A DNA stretch of 26,112 nucleotides, taken from positions 1-26,112 of the IMG/VR virus record IMGVR_UViG_3300042453_002532; one strand, 5' to 3'. The translations under genes and the position numbers were made by a program. Under the pieces are notes generated by a model. The model had not been told where the DNA came from, did not search any database, and worked only from the letters and a program-made list of their open reading frames with translations. This document shows, piece after piece, positions 7,668 to 13,455 of the stretch. The stretch is from a virus. Positions within the stretch are counted from its first letter, which is position 1. The number at the start of each line of letters is the position of its first letter.

Positions 7668-7791
7668 GTAGCTGCTGGTAGAACTCAACGGCTTTCCAAT
7701 CCTCCACGAAGTCGCGTTCCATCCCCACGTAGCTCACACGCCACACCGGCGCACCAGCGCCATCTATGCGTTGTAGACGAGGTAAGCCCAT
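7603..7791 (-). CDS. Possible small protein on opposite strand (62 aa)
   Basis: ORF from an ATG at 7791 to a TAA at 7603, 62 aa, overlapping the 3' end of the HNH gene in antisense by 65 bp. The reading frame has a protein-like composition (GLPRLQRIDGAGAPVWRVSY then FVEDWKAVEFYQQLL) with Trp, Tyr and Phe spaced as in folded proteins, and the interval 7668-7834 has no rightward gene. Upstream codons in the same frame (RRLSSYAKA) also look coding, so the start may be further right at a non-standard codon. No family recognised. I give it as a candidate because composition favours it, but antisense overlap counts against it. Confidence 0.35.
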   Translation of the reverse strand: MGLPRLQRIDGAGAPVWRVSYVGMERDFVEDWKAVEFYQQLLSRPTNPESLLRVLRSRSIER

Positions 7792-7834
7792 TGCCTTAGC
7801 ATAAGAGCTAAGCCTTCGTGCCCCCGGTGTTTCA

Positions 7835-8143
7835 ATGGCTAATGAAGACGCTGCCTTACCCTCAACACATTGGCTCGTACCCGAACTCGACCTGCAGACA
7901 CAGCTGCGCTTAGAGCTGGACCGCCGCACCGCCGCTAAGCTAAGCCGCGACGAACTTTCTGTCCTAGTAGACAAGCTAATCGTTGACTGGTATCACCGCA
8001 GTGCGCTGCTCGACAACCTCCTAGGGCGCATACGCAGCATGGAGGTTGAACTAGCACTACTAATGGCAGAACCCGGCCCTGCTGCCCCAACCGAAGAACA
8101 TTACGAGTGGGCCGCCGACCTCCTACGCGACCTAGGCCACTAA
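7835..8143 (+). CDS. Helical hypothetical protein (102 aa)
   Basis: 102 aa from the ATG at 7835 (context TTTCAATGG), soluble and almost wholly helical: LQTQLRLELDRRTAAKLSRD, then LVDKLIVDWYHRSALLDNLL and RIRSMEVELALLM, ending in an acidic and Trp-containing tail. The pattern of Leu and charged residues suggests a coiled-coil or small helical bundle. I do not recognise a named family. It is the last rightward gene before the convergent junction and lies 167 bp after the HNH gene. Its stop is TAAGCGCCG, inside the TAAG-rich junction. In that gap I see no clear promoter. Confidence 0.7.
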   Translation: MANEDAALPSTHWLVPELDLQTQLRLELDRRTAAKLSRDELSVLVDKLIVDWYHRSALLDNLLGRIRSMEVELALLMAEPGPAAPTEEHYEWAADLLRDLGH

Positions 8144-8148
8144 GCGCC

Positions 8149-8177
8149 GCAGCTTAGCGATGCAGCTTAGCGCTAAG
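8149..8177. repeat. Direct repeat and perfect palindrome at convergent junction
   Basis: Between the converging gene sets, GCAGCTTAGCG occurs twice (8149-8159 and 8162-8172). The second copy runs into the 12-bp perfect palindrome CTTAGCGCTAAG at 8166-8177. It could form a short hairpin in both transcripts, but there is no T-run on either side, so it is not a canonical intrinsic terminator. It is built from the over-represented TAAG/CTTA word. Confidence 0.7.
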
Positions 8178-8196
8178 TCGCACGGTGTCCGCCACG

Positions 8197-8475
8197 CTAC
8201 TTATCAAGCCAAAACGCCACACAATCCTTAGCGTGCTTACCGCCGCTGCGCTTGCCCTCGGGGAATCCCAGGCCGCACGATCCCTCGATGAACTGCCAGT
8301 GGATGCACTGCTGGCAGCGCGTTTTTCCATTCGTCGCCACCAGGGCATCGGCGTAGAGCTGCTCGGCCTCCATAAGCGCCGTCTCCAGTTCCGTACCACG
8401 CAAAGGCAGCTCCAGCACGCCCTGCTTTGTCCGCAGCCGCAGCATCCACCCCTCAGCCTGGGGGATCAGCACCAT
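8197..8475 (-). CDS. Small Cys/His-containing hypothetical protein
   Basis: 92 aa from the ATG at 8475, or 102 aa from an ATG at 8505; I prefer the shorter form because it cuts the overlap with the upstream dNMP kinase gene from 53 to 23 bp. The N-terminal half is beta-like (MVLIPQAEGWMLRLRTK) followed by a helix; the C-terminal half has a likely metal site, CQQCIHW then SCGLGFPEGKR and HAKDCVAFW (four Cys with nearby His). This resembles small zinc-binding proteins I recall from cyanophages. It is the last gene of the leftward arm. Function unknown. Confidence 0.65.
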   Translation of the reverse strand: MVLIPQAEGWMLRLRTKQGVLELPLRGTELETALMEAEQLYADALVATNGKTRCQQCIHWQFIEGSCGLGFPEGKRSGGKHAKDCVAFWLDK

Positions 8476-9016
8476 CCTGCCCGAGTGGTATCTGAGAGAC
8501 GGCATGAAGCAGCTGCTCTAATGTTCCATCGTTCACAATATAACGCGCAAAATGGGGCCAATCATCTAGGCTTCCCTCCGAGGCGTGCGTGTGCGTATTA
8601 ACCATTCCTTTACGAGTAATCTTCCACATCTCACCCCCTAAGCTGCGGATCAGCTCTGCTTCGTTTTCAAACCTTACATCGTCCACAACAACGTACTCGT
8701 GCCGCTTAATACGCGCTTGCCACACACGCAGCCACACATCAGGCGCAACGCAAGTTCTTCCCCACTCCGTACCCAAGGTCTGCAGCAGGTGACGCGTACT
8801 CACCCCTAAGTCGGTGAGCACAATCTCCTTATCGACGTAAAGCCGCTGCGCAGCCTGTTCCGGCGTATAACCGATGCCTACAAGCAACGGAAACACCATT
8901 TCCTTCAATGGTTCTGCGAAGGGCACCCGCACAAACACGCTGCTCTCCAGCGCATGACTAACCGCCGTCTTACCGCTACGAGGCGCAGGAGAATAAAGTC
9001 CAATAAGCTTAGTCAT
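8453..9016 (-). CDS. Deoxynucleoside monophosphate kinase (T4 gp1-like)
   Basis: 187 aa. Near the N-terminus is a P-loop variant, YSPAPRSGKTAVS (Gly15-Lys16-Thr17), followed by a helix and PFAEPLKEM, the layout of phage dNMP kinases of the T4 gp1 / adenylate-kinase-like group. VVVDDVRFENEAELIRSLGG is typical of the Walker B side and the lid region of this family. The enzyme phosphorylates dNMPs to dNDPs, turning degraded host DNA into precursors for phage DNA synthesis. It starts in an ATGA overlap with the upstream sigma-factor stop (9013-9016), so the two are co-translated. Length is close to other short phage members of the family (T4 gp1 is longer). Confidence 0.82.
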   Translation of the reverse strand: MTKLIGLYSPAPRSGKTAVSHALESSVFVRVPFAEPLKEMVFPLLVGIGYTPEQAAQRLYVDKEIVLTDLGVSTRHLLQTLGTEWGRTCVAPDVWLRVWQARIKRHEYVVVDDVRFENEAELIRSLGGEMWKITRKGMVNTHTHASEGSLDDWPHFARYIVNDGTLEQLLHAVSQIPLGQDGADPPG

Positions 9017-9894
9017 ACAAGCCTCACTGATTTCAAGCGCAGACGCATTTTAAGGTGTGCAGCCTCGATGCGCTGCCTAATGCGTTCTCTTGAAACATTG
9101 TCCTCAGCTGCGATGCTAGACAGTGACATCGGTTCGCCGCCATTAAGCCCGTATCTGCGCTGGATCGTAAGCAGTTCGCCTTCAGTTAGGCAGGCGAGGG
9201 CGATCTGGAACATCGCCTGTTTTTCATCCTTCTCCATGCAGTCCTTCTGCCTATCCAGCGAGTCGGTGTCTGGGATAAGCTCCAGGATTGGGCTGCCCGT
9301 CTCACTTACCAAGGCATCGAGGCTGCGATGCCAGGCGTTCCGGGCTAGCAGCGTCTGCATGTGCGCAACCTCAACATCTGCCTCTGCCGCCATCTGCGCA
9401 ACAGACGGCATCTTGCCGTGCTCCTGCAGATGCGCCTTCTGAAACCGCACCACCTTATACACCTTGTCGAGTCCGTGCTGCGGCACACGGATAAGCCGCT
9501 CCTTAGCGTCAATGCCCCGCGTAATTGCCTGCCTCACCCACCAATAAGCGTAAGTGGAGAACTTATAACCCTTACTGCTGTCGAATAGTTCGACTGCGCG
9601 TGTAAGTCCGAATGCACCTTCCTGTACTAAGTCCATAAGTTCCATGCCGCTACCATTCAGACGCCGCGTGTACTGCTTAGCAACACTGACAACCAACCTA
9701 AGATTGCAGTTAATCAGCTTACGCTTAGCGCGTTCAGCCACCTTAAGTGTGCGCTTCTCTTGGGCGCTAAGTTCCTGCTTATCGGCTAGGGCAGTGCCGC
9801 ACTCGATTTGACGCGCTAGTTGAATCTCTTGTTCCGCGGTGAGCAGCGGATACCTAGCGATTTCGTTTAAGTAATCCTTAACAGAGTCGGTCAT
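9013..9894 (-). CDS. Group 2-like sigma-70 factor of cyanobacterial type
   Basis: 293 aa. Region 1.2 begins at residue 3 (DSVKDYLNEIARYPLLTAEQ), close to cyanobacterial SigB/C/D-type factors. Region 2 covers 58-128: NLRLVVSVAKQY, MELMDLVQEGAFGL and GYKFSTYAYWWVRQAITR, the core-binding and -10-recognition segments. Region 3 follows (RLIRVPQH at 134-140), and region 4 has the helix-turn-helix SLSSIAAEDNVSRERIRQRI at 258-277. All four regions are intact and the non-conserved region is absent, as in group 2 sigmas. It would bind host core RNA polymerase and direct it to phage promoters. The start has the context AAGCTTATGAC. Its stop overlaps the dNMP kinase start. Known myoviral cyanophages use a shorter gp55-like sigma, so this host-like version is notable. 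Confidence 0.93.
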   Translation of the reverse strand: MTDSVKDYLNEIARYPLLTAEQEIQLARQIECGTALADKQELSAQEKRTLKVAERAKRKLINCNLRLVVSVAKQYTRRLNGSGMELMDLVQEGAFGLTRAVELFDSSKGYKFSTYAYWWVRQAITRGIDAKERLIRVPQHGLDKVYKVVRFQKAHLQEHGKMPSVAQMAAEADVEVAHMQTLLARNAWHRSLDALVSETGSPILELIPDTDSLDRQKDCMEKDEKQAMFQIALACLTEGELLTIQRRYGLNGGEPMSLSSIAAEDNVSRERIRQRIEAAHLKMRLRLKSVRLV

Positions 9895-9948
9895 AAGCTT
9901 GATGGGGATTTGCGTAGGTTACCAAGCAACGCGGTTAAGCGCTGCAGC

Positions 9949-10167
9949 TTACTCTTGGCCTGGTTCAAGCAGCTTTACAGTTCGTCGCCTTCCAGCCTTT
10001 TCGATCCACCGGAAAGCATCGCTGGGTAGGAGCAGCTCAGGCGCCTGGAGCGTGTACCAGCGGTGCTCACACGCTTGGCAATGCCTCCTTCTAACGATCT
10101 GATCACCATCGGCATAAGCCGTCATGACAACGCTATTGCGCTGGCACGCACATCCTGGGCATCGCAT
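9949..10167 (-). CDS. Zinc-ribbon protein like the NrdR N-terminal domain
   Basis: 72 aa from the ATG at 10167 (context GCGCTTATGCG). The protein opens MRCPGC (Cys3, Cys6) and continues VRRRHCQACEHRW (Cys30, Cys33), a four-Cys zinc ribbon with the RRR-x-C-x-x-C-x-x-RW spacing of NrdR, the repressor of ribonucleotide reductase genes. NrdR also has an ATP-cone of about 100 aa; here only about 35 residues follow, so the nucleotide-sensing part is absent. A DNA-binding or transcription role is likely from the fold. It is followed by a 54-bp gap and then the sigma gene. Ogr/Delta-type zinc activators are an alternative family. Confidence 0.72.
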   Translation of the reverse strand: MRCPGCACQRNSVVMTAYADGDQIVRRRHCQACEHRWYTLQAPELLLPSDAFRWIEKAGRRRTVKLLEPGQE

Positions 10168-10172
10168 AAGCG

Positions 10173-10502
10173 CTAAATTACCGTCTTAGTGTTGAATTGG
10201 GGGTCTGATTCGTCCAGACCATGGGCCAGCGGGTCGAACGAGCCTTCGACATTAGCATCCCCAACAGGCGCTGGAACGTCCCCCTTCCTCTTAGCGTCCA
10301 TGTCCGCCAAGCTGCTAAGCCATGAGTCCAGCGATTCGCGCATAGGCAGCCCTTTTGCGATGCTTAGGAAGCGGCGCAACTCTTTCACGTCGCGCACGAA
10401 CACCGAAGTGCCGCTGGAGTAGGCGATAAAGTAGCGCCCATTGTAATCGCGCCCAGTCTCGATAGACTGGTGCAAACTCAGGCGTAAGGTGTCGCGCTTC
10501 AT
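10173..10502 (-). CDS. Hypothetical protein (109 aa)
   Basis: 109 aa from the ATG at 10502, chosen because it makes an ATGA overlap with the upstream membrane-protein gene; the frame is open further upstream but overlaps that gene. The N-terminal 55 residues look like a beta-rich fold (RLSLHQSIETGRDYNGRYFI, then YSSGTSVFVRDVKELRRFL), followed by a helix and a polar, acidic C-terminus. No named family recognised. It ends 5 bp before the zinc-ribbon gene. Last member of the mini-gene array in transcription order. Confidence 0.65.
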   Translation of the reverse strand: MKRDTLRLSLHQSIETGRDYNGRYFIAYSSGTSVFVRDVKELRRFLSIAKGLPMRESLDSWLSSLADMDAKRKGDVPAPVGDANVEGSFDPLAHGLDESDPQFNTKTVI

Positions 10503-10639
10503 AGGCGTGGCGTACGGTTTGTGGGTGTAGCTAGCCTCAGCAGCAAGGGCAGCAGGCGCACAAAGGCCGCTTTGATGCACAGCTCAACCGCTGCGCCGAG
10601 GGCGAGCAGCAGGGCGAGGGCAAGCAGGGTGTTAAGCAT
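10499..10639 (-). CDS. Small hydrophobic membrane protein (46 aa)
   Basis: 46 aa from the ATG at 10639. Residues 2-18 (LNTLLALALLLALGAAV) and 24-37 (AAFVRLLPLLLRL) are hydrophobic, separated by a short segment with Glu19, and a polar C-terminus ends NRTPRL; one or two membrane helices are likely. Both ends are fixed by overlaps: its ATG overlaps the preceding gene's stop by 8 bp (ATGCTTAA) and its TGA overlaps the next ATG (ATGA). These junctions are the main reason to accept such a short ORF. Function unknown. Confidence 0.65.
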   Translation of the reverse strand: MLNTLLALALLLALGAAVELCIKAAFVRLLPLLLRLATPTNRTPRL

Positions 10640-10916
10640 CGGCACCCTCCACCTCAGGCACCGGCTCGATGGCAGGGCGGCCCCAGCGGGCAAGGACGGC
10701 GCGGGCGTAGTCCTTGTCGGTGCTGAAAGGGTCTTCAAACACAGCAACGGCCAAGGCCATTAGCTCCTCATCCGTCGGCCCCTGCGGCTCGGGCTGGGCA
10801 AGCAAGGCGCGGGCGTTGTTCCGCCAAGCATCCCAATCCACTCGTTGGCCATCTTCATATTGATCCAGTTTTTGAAGGATCTCAGAGCACAGGGCTTTGT
10901 AATCGGGGTCAGGCAT
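10632..10916 (-). CDS. Mini-gene array protein with TDEEL ... ARAVLARWGRP motif
   Basis: 94 aa. It starts MPDPDYKALCSEILQKLD, has ALLAQPEPQGPTDEELMALA in the middle and ends with RAVLARWGRPAIEPVPE. I recall this modular pattern, a short helix pair around PEPQGPTDEEL and a C-terminal RAxLARWGRP, as widespread in cyanophage hypothetical proteins. A longer relative with two copies lies at 11098-11625. A good ribosome-binding site (AAGGAG, 6-7 bp spacing) precedes the ATG, within the end of the upstream gene, which overlaps by 8 bp (ATGCCTGA). Role unknown. Confidence 0.75.
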   Translation of the reverse strand: MPDPDYKALCSEILQKLDQYEDGQRVDWDAWRNNARALLAQPEPQGPTDEELMALAVAVFEDPFSTDKDYARAVLARWGRPAIEPVPEVEGADA

Positions 10917-11085
10917 CTAAGTCTCCTTCACTTGTGGGGGCAGTGCTCCAAATTGTGTGAAGCTCATCGCATCGACGTTTCAGCATGTCCGTTTGCAGCC
11001 AATAATCGAGGGGTGACGCAAAAGTCTCAACATTGATCTCTCGGATGATGATTGTTTTCTCTTGCTTAGCTGGGTAGAGAGCCAT
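10909..11085 (-). CDS. Hypothetical protein of the mini-gene array (58 aa)
   Basis: ATG at 11085 to TGA at 10909, 58 aa. The sequence reads MALYPAKQEKTIIIREINVE, then a helix with TFASPLDYWLQTDMLKRRCD, and ends PTSEGDLDA. I do not recognise the family. The 8-bp overlap with the next gene (ATGCCTGA) and 12-bp gap from the previous stop fit the array. Its C-terminal PTSEG is also the near-C-terminus of the unrelated protein at 12404-12619, because both genes share 15 bp of DNA that carries the next gene's ribosome-binding site. Confidence 0.65.
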   Translation of the reverse strand: MALYPAKQEKTIIIREINVETFASPLDYWLQTDMLKRRCDELHTIWSTAPTSEGDLDA

Positions 11086-11097
11086 TAGTATGCTTAT

Positions 11098-11625
11098 TTA
11101 GGATTGTTCATTATCCATCGGCGCCACCGGCTTGATTGCGGGGCGGCCATAGCGGGCTAAAGCGGCGCGGACAAAGCTGAGAATCTCGCCGGGCTCAGAG
11201 GTAATCCTTCCACCATCAACGGTGTATGAGTCGGGTTCAGGAAGATTACTGGCACGACTAAGCAATTCAAGCAATTCCTCATCCGTCGACCCCTGCGGCT
11301 CTCTTCCGTGCGGGCCGCGGCCCCAGCGGGCTAAAGCGGCGCGGATCGTCTCGCTGAACTCGTCTGACTTGAAACAACGTCGCCACCCATGCACTTCTGG
11401 GTCCATTTCCTCTAAGGGGACTTCCGCAGCAGCGTCTGCCCATTCTTCTATCTCTTGATCCGTTGGTTCCTCATCCATCGGCCCCTGCGGCTCGGGCTGG
11501 GCTAGCAGGGCGGCGCGGGCGCGGGCCATAACAATCCGCAGGTGGCCGGGGTAACGCACTTCGGGATGTCGGTTTTCATCCAGTCCTTGCAGTAGCTCAG
11601 CGCACAGCGCACGGAAGTCAGTCAT
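11098..11625 (-). CDS. Array protein with two TDEEL/RAALARWG modules
   Basis: 175 aa from the ATG at 11625 (8-bp ATGACTGA overlap with the upstream stop); the frame stays open upstream inside the neighbour. The protein begins MTDFRALCAELLQGLDENRH like the 10632-10916 product, has ALLAQPEPQGPMDEEPT near residue 45, a first TIRAALARWGRGPHG, then EPQGSTDEELLELLSRA and a second VRAALARYGRPAIKPV. It is thus a tandem duplication or fusion of the short family unit. GGAG lies 8 bp before the start. Function unknown; the family seems to be a mobile small-protein module in cyanophages (recollection, not a search). Confidence 0.72.
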   Translation of the reverse strand: MTDFRALCAELLQGLDENRHPEVRYPGHLRIVMARARAALLAQPEPQGPMDEEPTDQEIEEWADAAAEVPLEEMDPEVHGWRRCFKSDEFSETIRAALARWGRGPHGREPQGSTDEELLELLSRASNLPEPDSYTVDGGRITSEPGEILSFVRAALARYGRPAIKPVAPMDNEQS

Positions 11626-11935
11626 TAGTTTGCTCCGATTTGTAGGGTCCAGTGAGTTGGCCGTGTTCGTCAGTAAAGCCAGCTTCAAAAAGAAACTGCC
11701 TGGCAGCGTCCTTGTCGCCAGCTAAGGCTCGCTCCATCAGTGTTGGAGCGGTAAGCTCAGCGGCCATGTCTTCCAAGGTTGAGCACCGAACACCTACAAG
11801 GGTGGTATCATCGCTGTAGCTCTCCCAAGCGTTAGCCAAAAGAATAAGCACATTAGCGATGCCATGGCGCATGTTCTGGCCGTATTCAAACTCTTCAATC
11901 AAACGCTGGGCGCGTTGAGTTAGGTGGTCAGTCAT
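11618..11935 (-). CDS. Helical hypothetical protein of the mini-gene array (105 aa)
   Basis: 105 aa from the ATG at 11935, set by the 8-bp ATGACTGA overlap with the upstream stop. Sequence: MTDHLTQRAQRLIEEFEYGQ, then HGIANVLILLANAWESY, a middle segment with STLEDMAAELTAP, and an end GFTDEHGQLTGPYKSEQTND. Predicted mostly helical and soluble. I recognise no family. It follows the array plan at both ends (8-bp overlaps), with no clear Shine-Dalgarno site, so it may rely on coupled re-initiation. Confidence 0.65.
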   Translation of the reverse strand: MTDHLTQRAQRLIEEFEYGQNMRHGIANVLILLANAWESYSDDTTLVGVRCSTLEDMAAELTAPTLMERALAGDKDAARQFLFEAGFTDEHGQLTGPYKSEQTND

Positions 11936-12179
11936 TTTGAGCGGCAGCAAATAAGTTGGTTGCGATTTCATTGCGACGCTTCTGCGTTTGACAGACAAGC
12001 TCGATGTAAGCATTTATGGCGGAAGCAGCGAGGAGTCGGTCTTGCATGCCAAAGCAGTAATCCTTTCGTGTGTACCTGAGCGCGTGCTCCAAGTCACGCA
12101 GTCGGCTACCAGGAATGGGCCATACCGTTCCATCAAAGTGAACAAACGGACTGCCTTCATGGATGGTGAAATCAGCCAT
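11928..12179 (-). CDS. Hypothetical protein of the mini-gene array (83 aa)
   Basis: 83 aa from the ATG at 12179 (8-bp ATGGCTGA overlap with the upstream stop; GAGGG lies nearby). It starts with a small beta-like part MADFTIHEGSPFVHFDGTVW followed by helices (RLRDLEHALRYTRKDYCFG and LAASAINAYIELVCQTQKRR). No known family. The frame extends upstream on the same strand but there it runs through the coding part of the neighbour, so the overlap start is preferred. Confidence 0.65.
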   Translation of the reverse strand: MADFTIHEGSPFVHFDGTVWPIPGSRLRDLEHALRYTRKDYCFGMQDRLLAASAINAYIELVCQTQKRRNEIATNLFAAAQND

Positions 12180-12411
12180 TGCACTTACCCTCCAGCTCGG
12201 CGGCGATGGCGAGAAGCTGATCGCGCACTTTGCAACGATTGCGAATGGCGGCAAGTGAAAAGGATCCTTTGTCGATGTCACTAGGCTCCGGCACCACCTG
12301 ATTGGCAGCAGCTCGCAGGGCGGCGGCTGCAATCTCATCGGCAGGCGCAGGGCAAATTTCGCGCACGGCATCCAGAATCGCCTGAGCGGCGGGGGAGAGA
12401 GGCTCAGCCAT
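12172..12411 (-). CDS. Array protein, LSPAAQAI ... LLAIAAELEG family, copy 1
   Basis: 79 aa from the ATG at 12411. It begins MAEPLSPAAQAILDAVREIC, has AALRAAANQVVPE in the middle and ends QLLAIAAELEGKCNG. A paralogue with the same three blocks lies at 12612-12818. I recall this three-block family from Synechococcus phages and some cyanobacteria, unnamed. GAAGGA precedes the start within the shared 15-bp boundary sequence. Both junctions are 8-bp ATGGCTGA overlaps. Role unknown; the even spacing of Ala and Leu suggests a small helical domain. Confidence 0.72.
   Translation of the reverse strand: MAEPLSPAAQAILDAVREICPAPADEIAAAALRAAANQVVPEPSDIDKGSFSLAAIRNRCKVRDQLLAIAAELEGKCNG
12187..12213. repeat. 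27-bp direct repeat, copy 1 (copy 2 at 12624-12650)
   Basis: Bases 12187-12213 and 12624-12650 are identical and encode the IAAELEG end of the two paralogous array genes. In both places the repeat is followed on the coding strand by a few bases and then the ATGGCTGA junction, so the homology reaches the boundary with the next gene. Confidence 0.85.
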
Positions 12412-12619
12412 CAAAGTTTCCTTCACTTGTGGGTTGGTGCTTCTTGGCGTGCTGCTTGCAATAAAGACCGTCAGGGCCATGGCCACGTTTGCGGCAGCAT
12501 TGGTGAGGAATCCAGGTGCCTGGCGCAGAAGGCCAGACTTCTTCAATGCAGCGGGTCGGGTCTTCTGCTTGCCCTTGAGGGCAGCCACCCCAGACCCCGT
12601 ACCGGCGTTGGTCAGCCAT
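12404..12619 (-). CDS. Small zinc-binding-type protein (HQCCRKRGHGPDGLYCKQHA)
   Basis: 71 aa from the ATG at 12619. Conserved-looking Cys/His positions are Cys13, Cys24, Cys41, Cys42, His47, Cys54 and His57, in the pattern GGCPQG, DPTRCIEEVW, HQCCRKRGHGPDGLYCKQHA. Proteins with DPxRC and GHGPxGLFCKQHAK are frequent in cyanophages as I remember them, always hypothetical. A structural zinc site and a DNA- or RNA-binding role are plausible but not shown. The start is set by the 8-bp ATGGCTGA overlap and has GGAGG upstream. Its last residues, PTSEGNFDG, come from the shared boundary DNA. Confidence 0.75.
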   Translation of the reverse strand: MADQRRYGVWGGCPQGQAEDPTRCIEEVWPSAPGTWIPHQCCRKRGHGPDGLYCKQHAKKHQPTSEGNFDG

Positions 12620-12818
12620 TGCCACCCTCCAGCTCGGCGGCGATGGCGAGGAGGCAAAGGCGTATTGAGTGCCTGGCAAAGCCCGCATGTGTTTCCGGCA
12701 CCACCTGATCCGCAGCAGCGCGGAGGGCGGCGGAAAGGTCGTACTCGTATGGGCAGTCCTCCGGAGTGTTGTAAGCGGCATTCCATACAGCCTGCGCTTG
12801 TGGCGACAGTTCAGTCAT
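12612..12818 (-). CDS. Array protein, LSPQAQAV ... LLAIAAELEG family, copy 2
   Basis: 68 aa from the ATG at 12818 (ATGA overlap with the upstream stop). Blocks MTELSPQAQAVWNAA, SAALRAAADQVVPET and LLAIAAELEGGNG align with the 12172-12411 product. The middle between blocks has diverged, while 27 bp at the 3' end (12624-12650) are identical to 12187-12213 of the paralogue. Function unknown. The pattern of identical ends and divergent middles suggests recombination or recent partial duplication rather than simple drift. Confidence 0.72.
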   Translation of the reverse strand: MTELSPQAQAVWNAAYNTPEDCPYEYDLSAALRAAADQVVPETHAGFARHSIRLCLLAIAAELEGGNG

Positions 12819-12844
12819 TCAGGTAGCGCCTCCAGTGCGCGGCG
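12813..12844. repeat. 32-bp direct repeat, copy 1 (copy 2 at 13187-13218)
   Basis: Bases 12813-12844 and 13187-13218 match in 31 of 32 positions (T versus A at 12824/13198). Each copy spans the end of one array gene (RRALEALPE), a GGAGG ribosome-binding site, the ATGA stop/start overlap and the first codon or two of the next gene. The genes on either side do not otherwise resemble each other. Confidence 0.88.
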
Positions 12845-13192
12845 GATCGTGTTGTAAGTGTTTTGTTTGTCGTCGTGATCTGGATTGCCATAGATGTAGG
12901 TATCTAAGGCGGCATAAGCCTGCTCCTTCAAGCTCGGCGGCTTGGGGCGGCGAATCATATGGAGATCTATTGCAACATGCTTGCCGTCGCAAATCAATTC
13001 ACGGGCAAGCACCTCACAGCACGCCTCCAGTTCCTGGTCAGCCCCTGCTTGAAACGCTTGGATCAATAAAACATCAGGATGTTCTTCTTCGTCAAACCAT
13101 TTGTCTTCCCACTTCTTTAGTTGATCAGAAGGTGGAATAGCTGGGTGTGGATCAATGACAAACAACTTGTCACCGTTGATTTGTTTAGTCAT
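12815..13192 (-). CDS. Hypothetical protein of the mini-gene array (125 aa)
   Basis: 125 aa from the ATG at 13192 (ATGA overlap). Sequence begins MTKQINGDKLFVIDPHPAIP and continues with an acidic helix (LKKWEDKWFDEEEHPDVLL), a helix with AGADQELEACCEVLARELI, and ends TIRRALEALPE. The C-terminal RRALEALPE recurs in the next upstream gene, and the DNA there is a near-identical 32-bp repeat. No named family. A ribosome-binding site (GGAGG) sits inside the repeated boundary. Confidence 0.68.
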   Translation of the reverse strand: MTKQINGDKLFVIDPHPAIPPSDQLKKWEDKWFDEEEHPDVLLIQAFQAGADQELEACCEVLARELICDGKHVAIDLHMIRRPKPPSLKEQAYAALDTYIYGNPDHDDKQNTYNTIRRALEALPE

Positions 13193-13455
13193 TCAGGAAG
13201 CGCCTCCAGTGCGCGGCGCTCCCATGCCCAGGCCACAGCCTGCTTAGCGATGTGCTGGTCCGACTCGGCCAGCGTGGCCTCGCCGCCCATGCTCGACCAC
13301 TCCTCAACCAAGCCACTCGGCAGCTCAGGAGTTGGCTGGTTGAGCACATGCTCAACCCACGCGACGTGGGTCATGACTGCGTGCGGTCCAGGCGGCAGAC
13401 CATAGGACTCCTGCCACCACTTGCGGAAGGCTTGTTCAACTGCAATGCGATCCAT
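13189..13455 (-). CDS. Hypothetical protein of the mini-gene array (88 aa)
   Basis: 88 aa from the ATG at 13455, which shares one base with the upstream TGA (TGATG). It starts MDRIAVEQAFRKWWQESYGL, with several Trp and His (VMTHVAWVEHVLNQ), and ends AWERRALEALPE. I recognise no family. The C-terminal segment and its DNA are shared with the 12815-13192 gene although the rest of the two proteins does not align. Confidence 0.66.
   Translation of the reverse strand: MDRIAVEQAFRKWWQESYGLPPGPHAVMTHVAWVEHVLNQPTPELPSGLVEEWSSMGGEATLAESDQHIAKQAVAWAWERRALEALPE

Noticed and set aside
12172-12786. Longer form of the array ORF (204 codons)
   Set aside because: The extra N-terminal 125 codons run through two neighbouring coding genes; the 79-aa form starting at 12411 has an 8-bp overlap junction and a ribosome-binding site.
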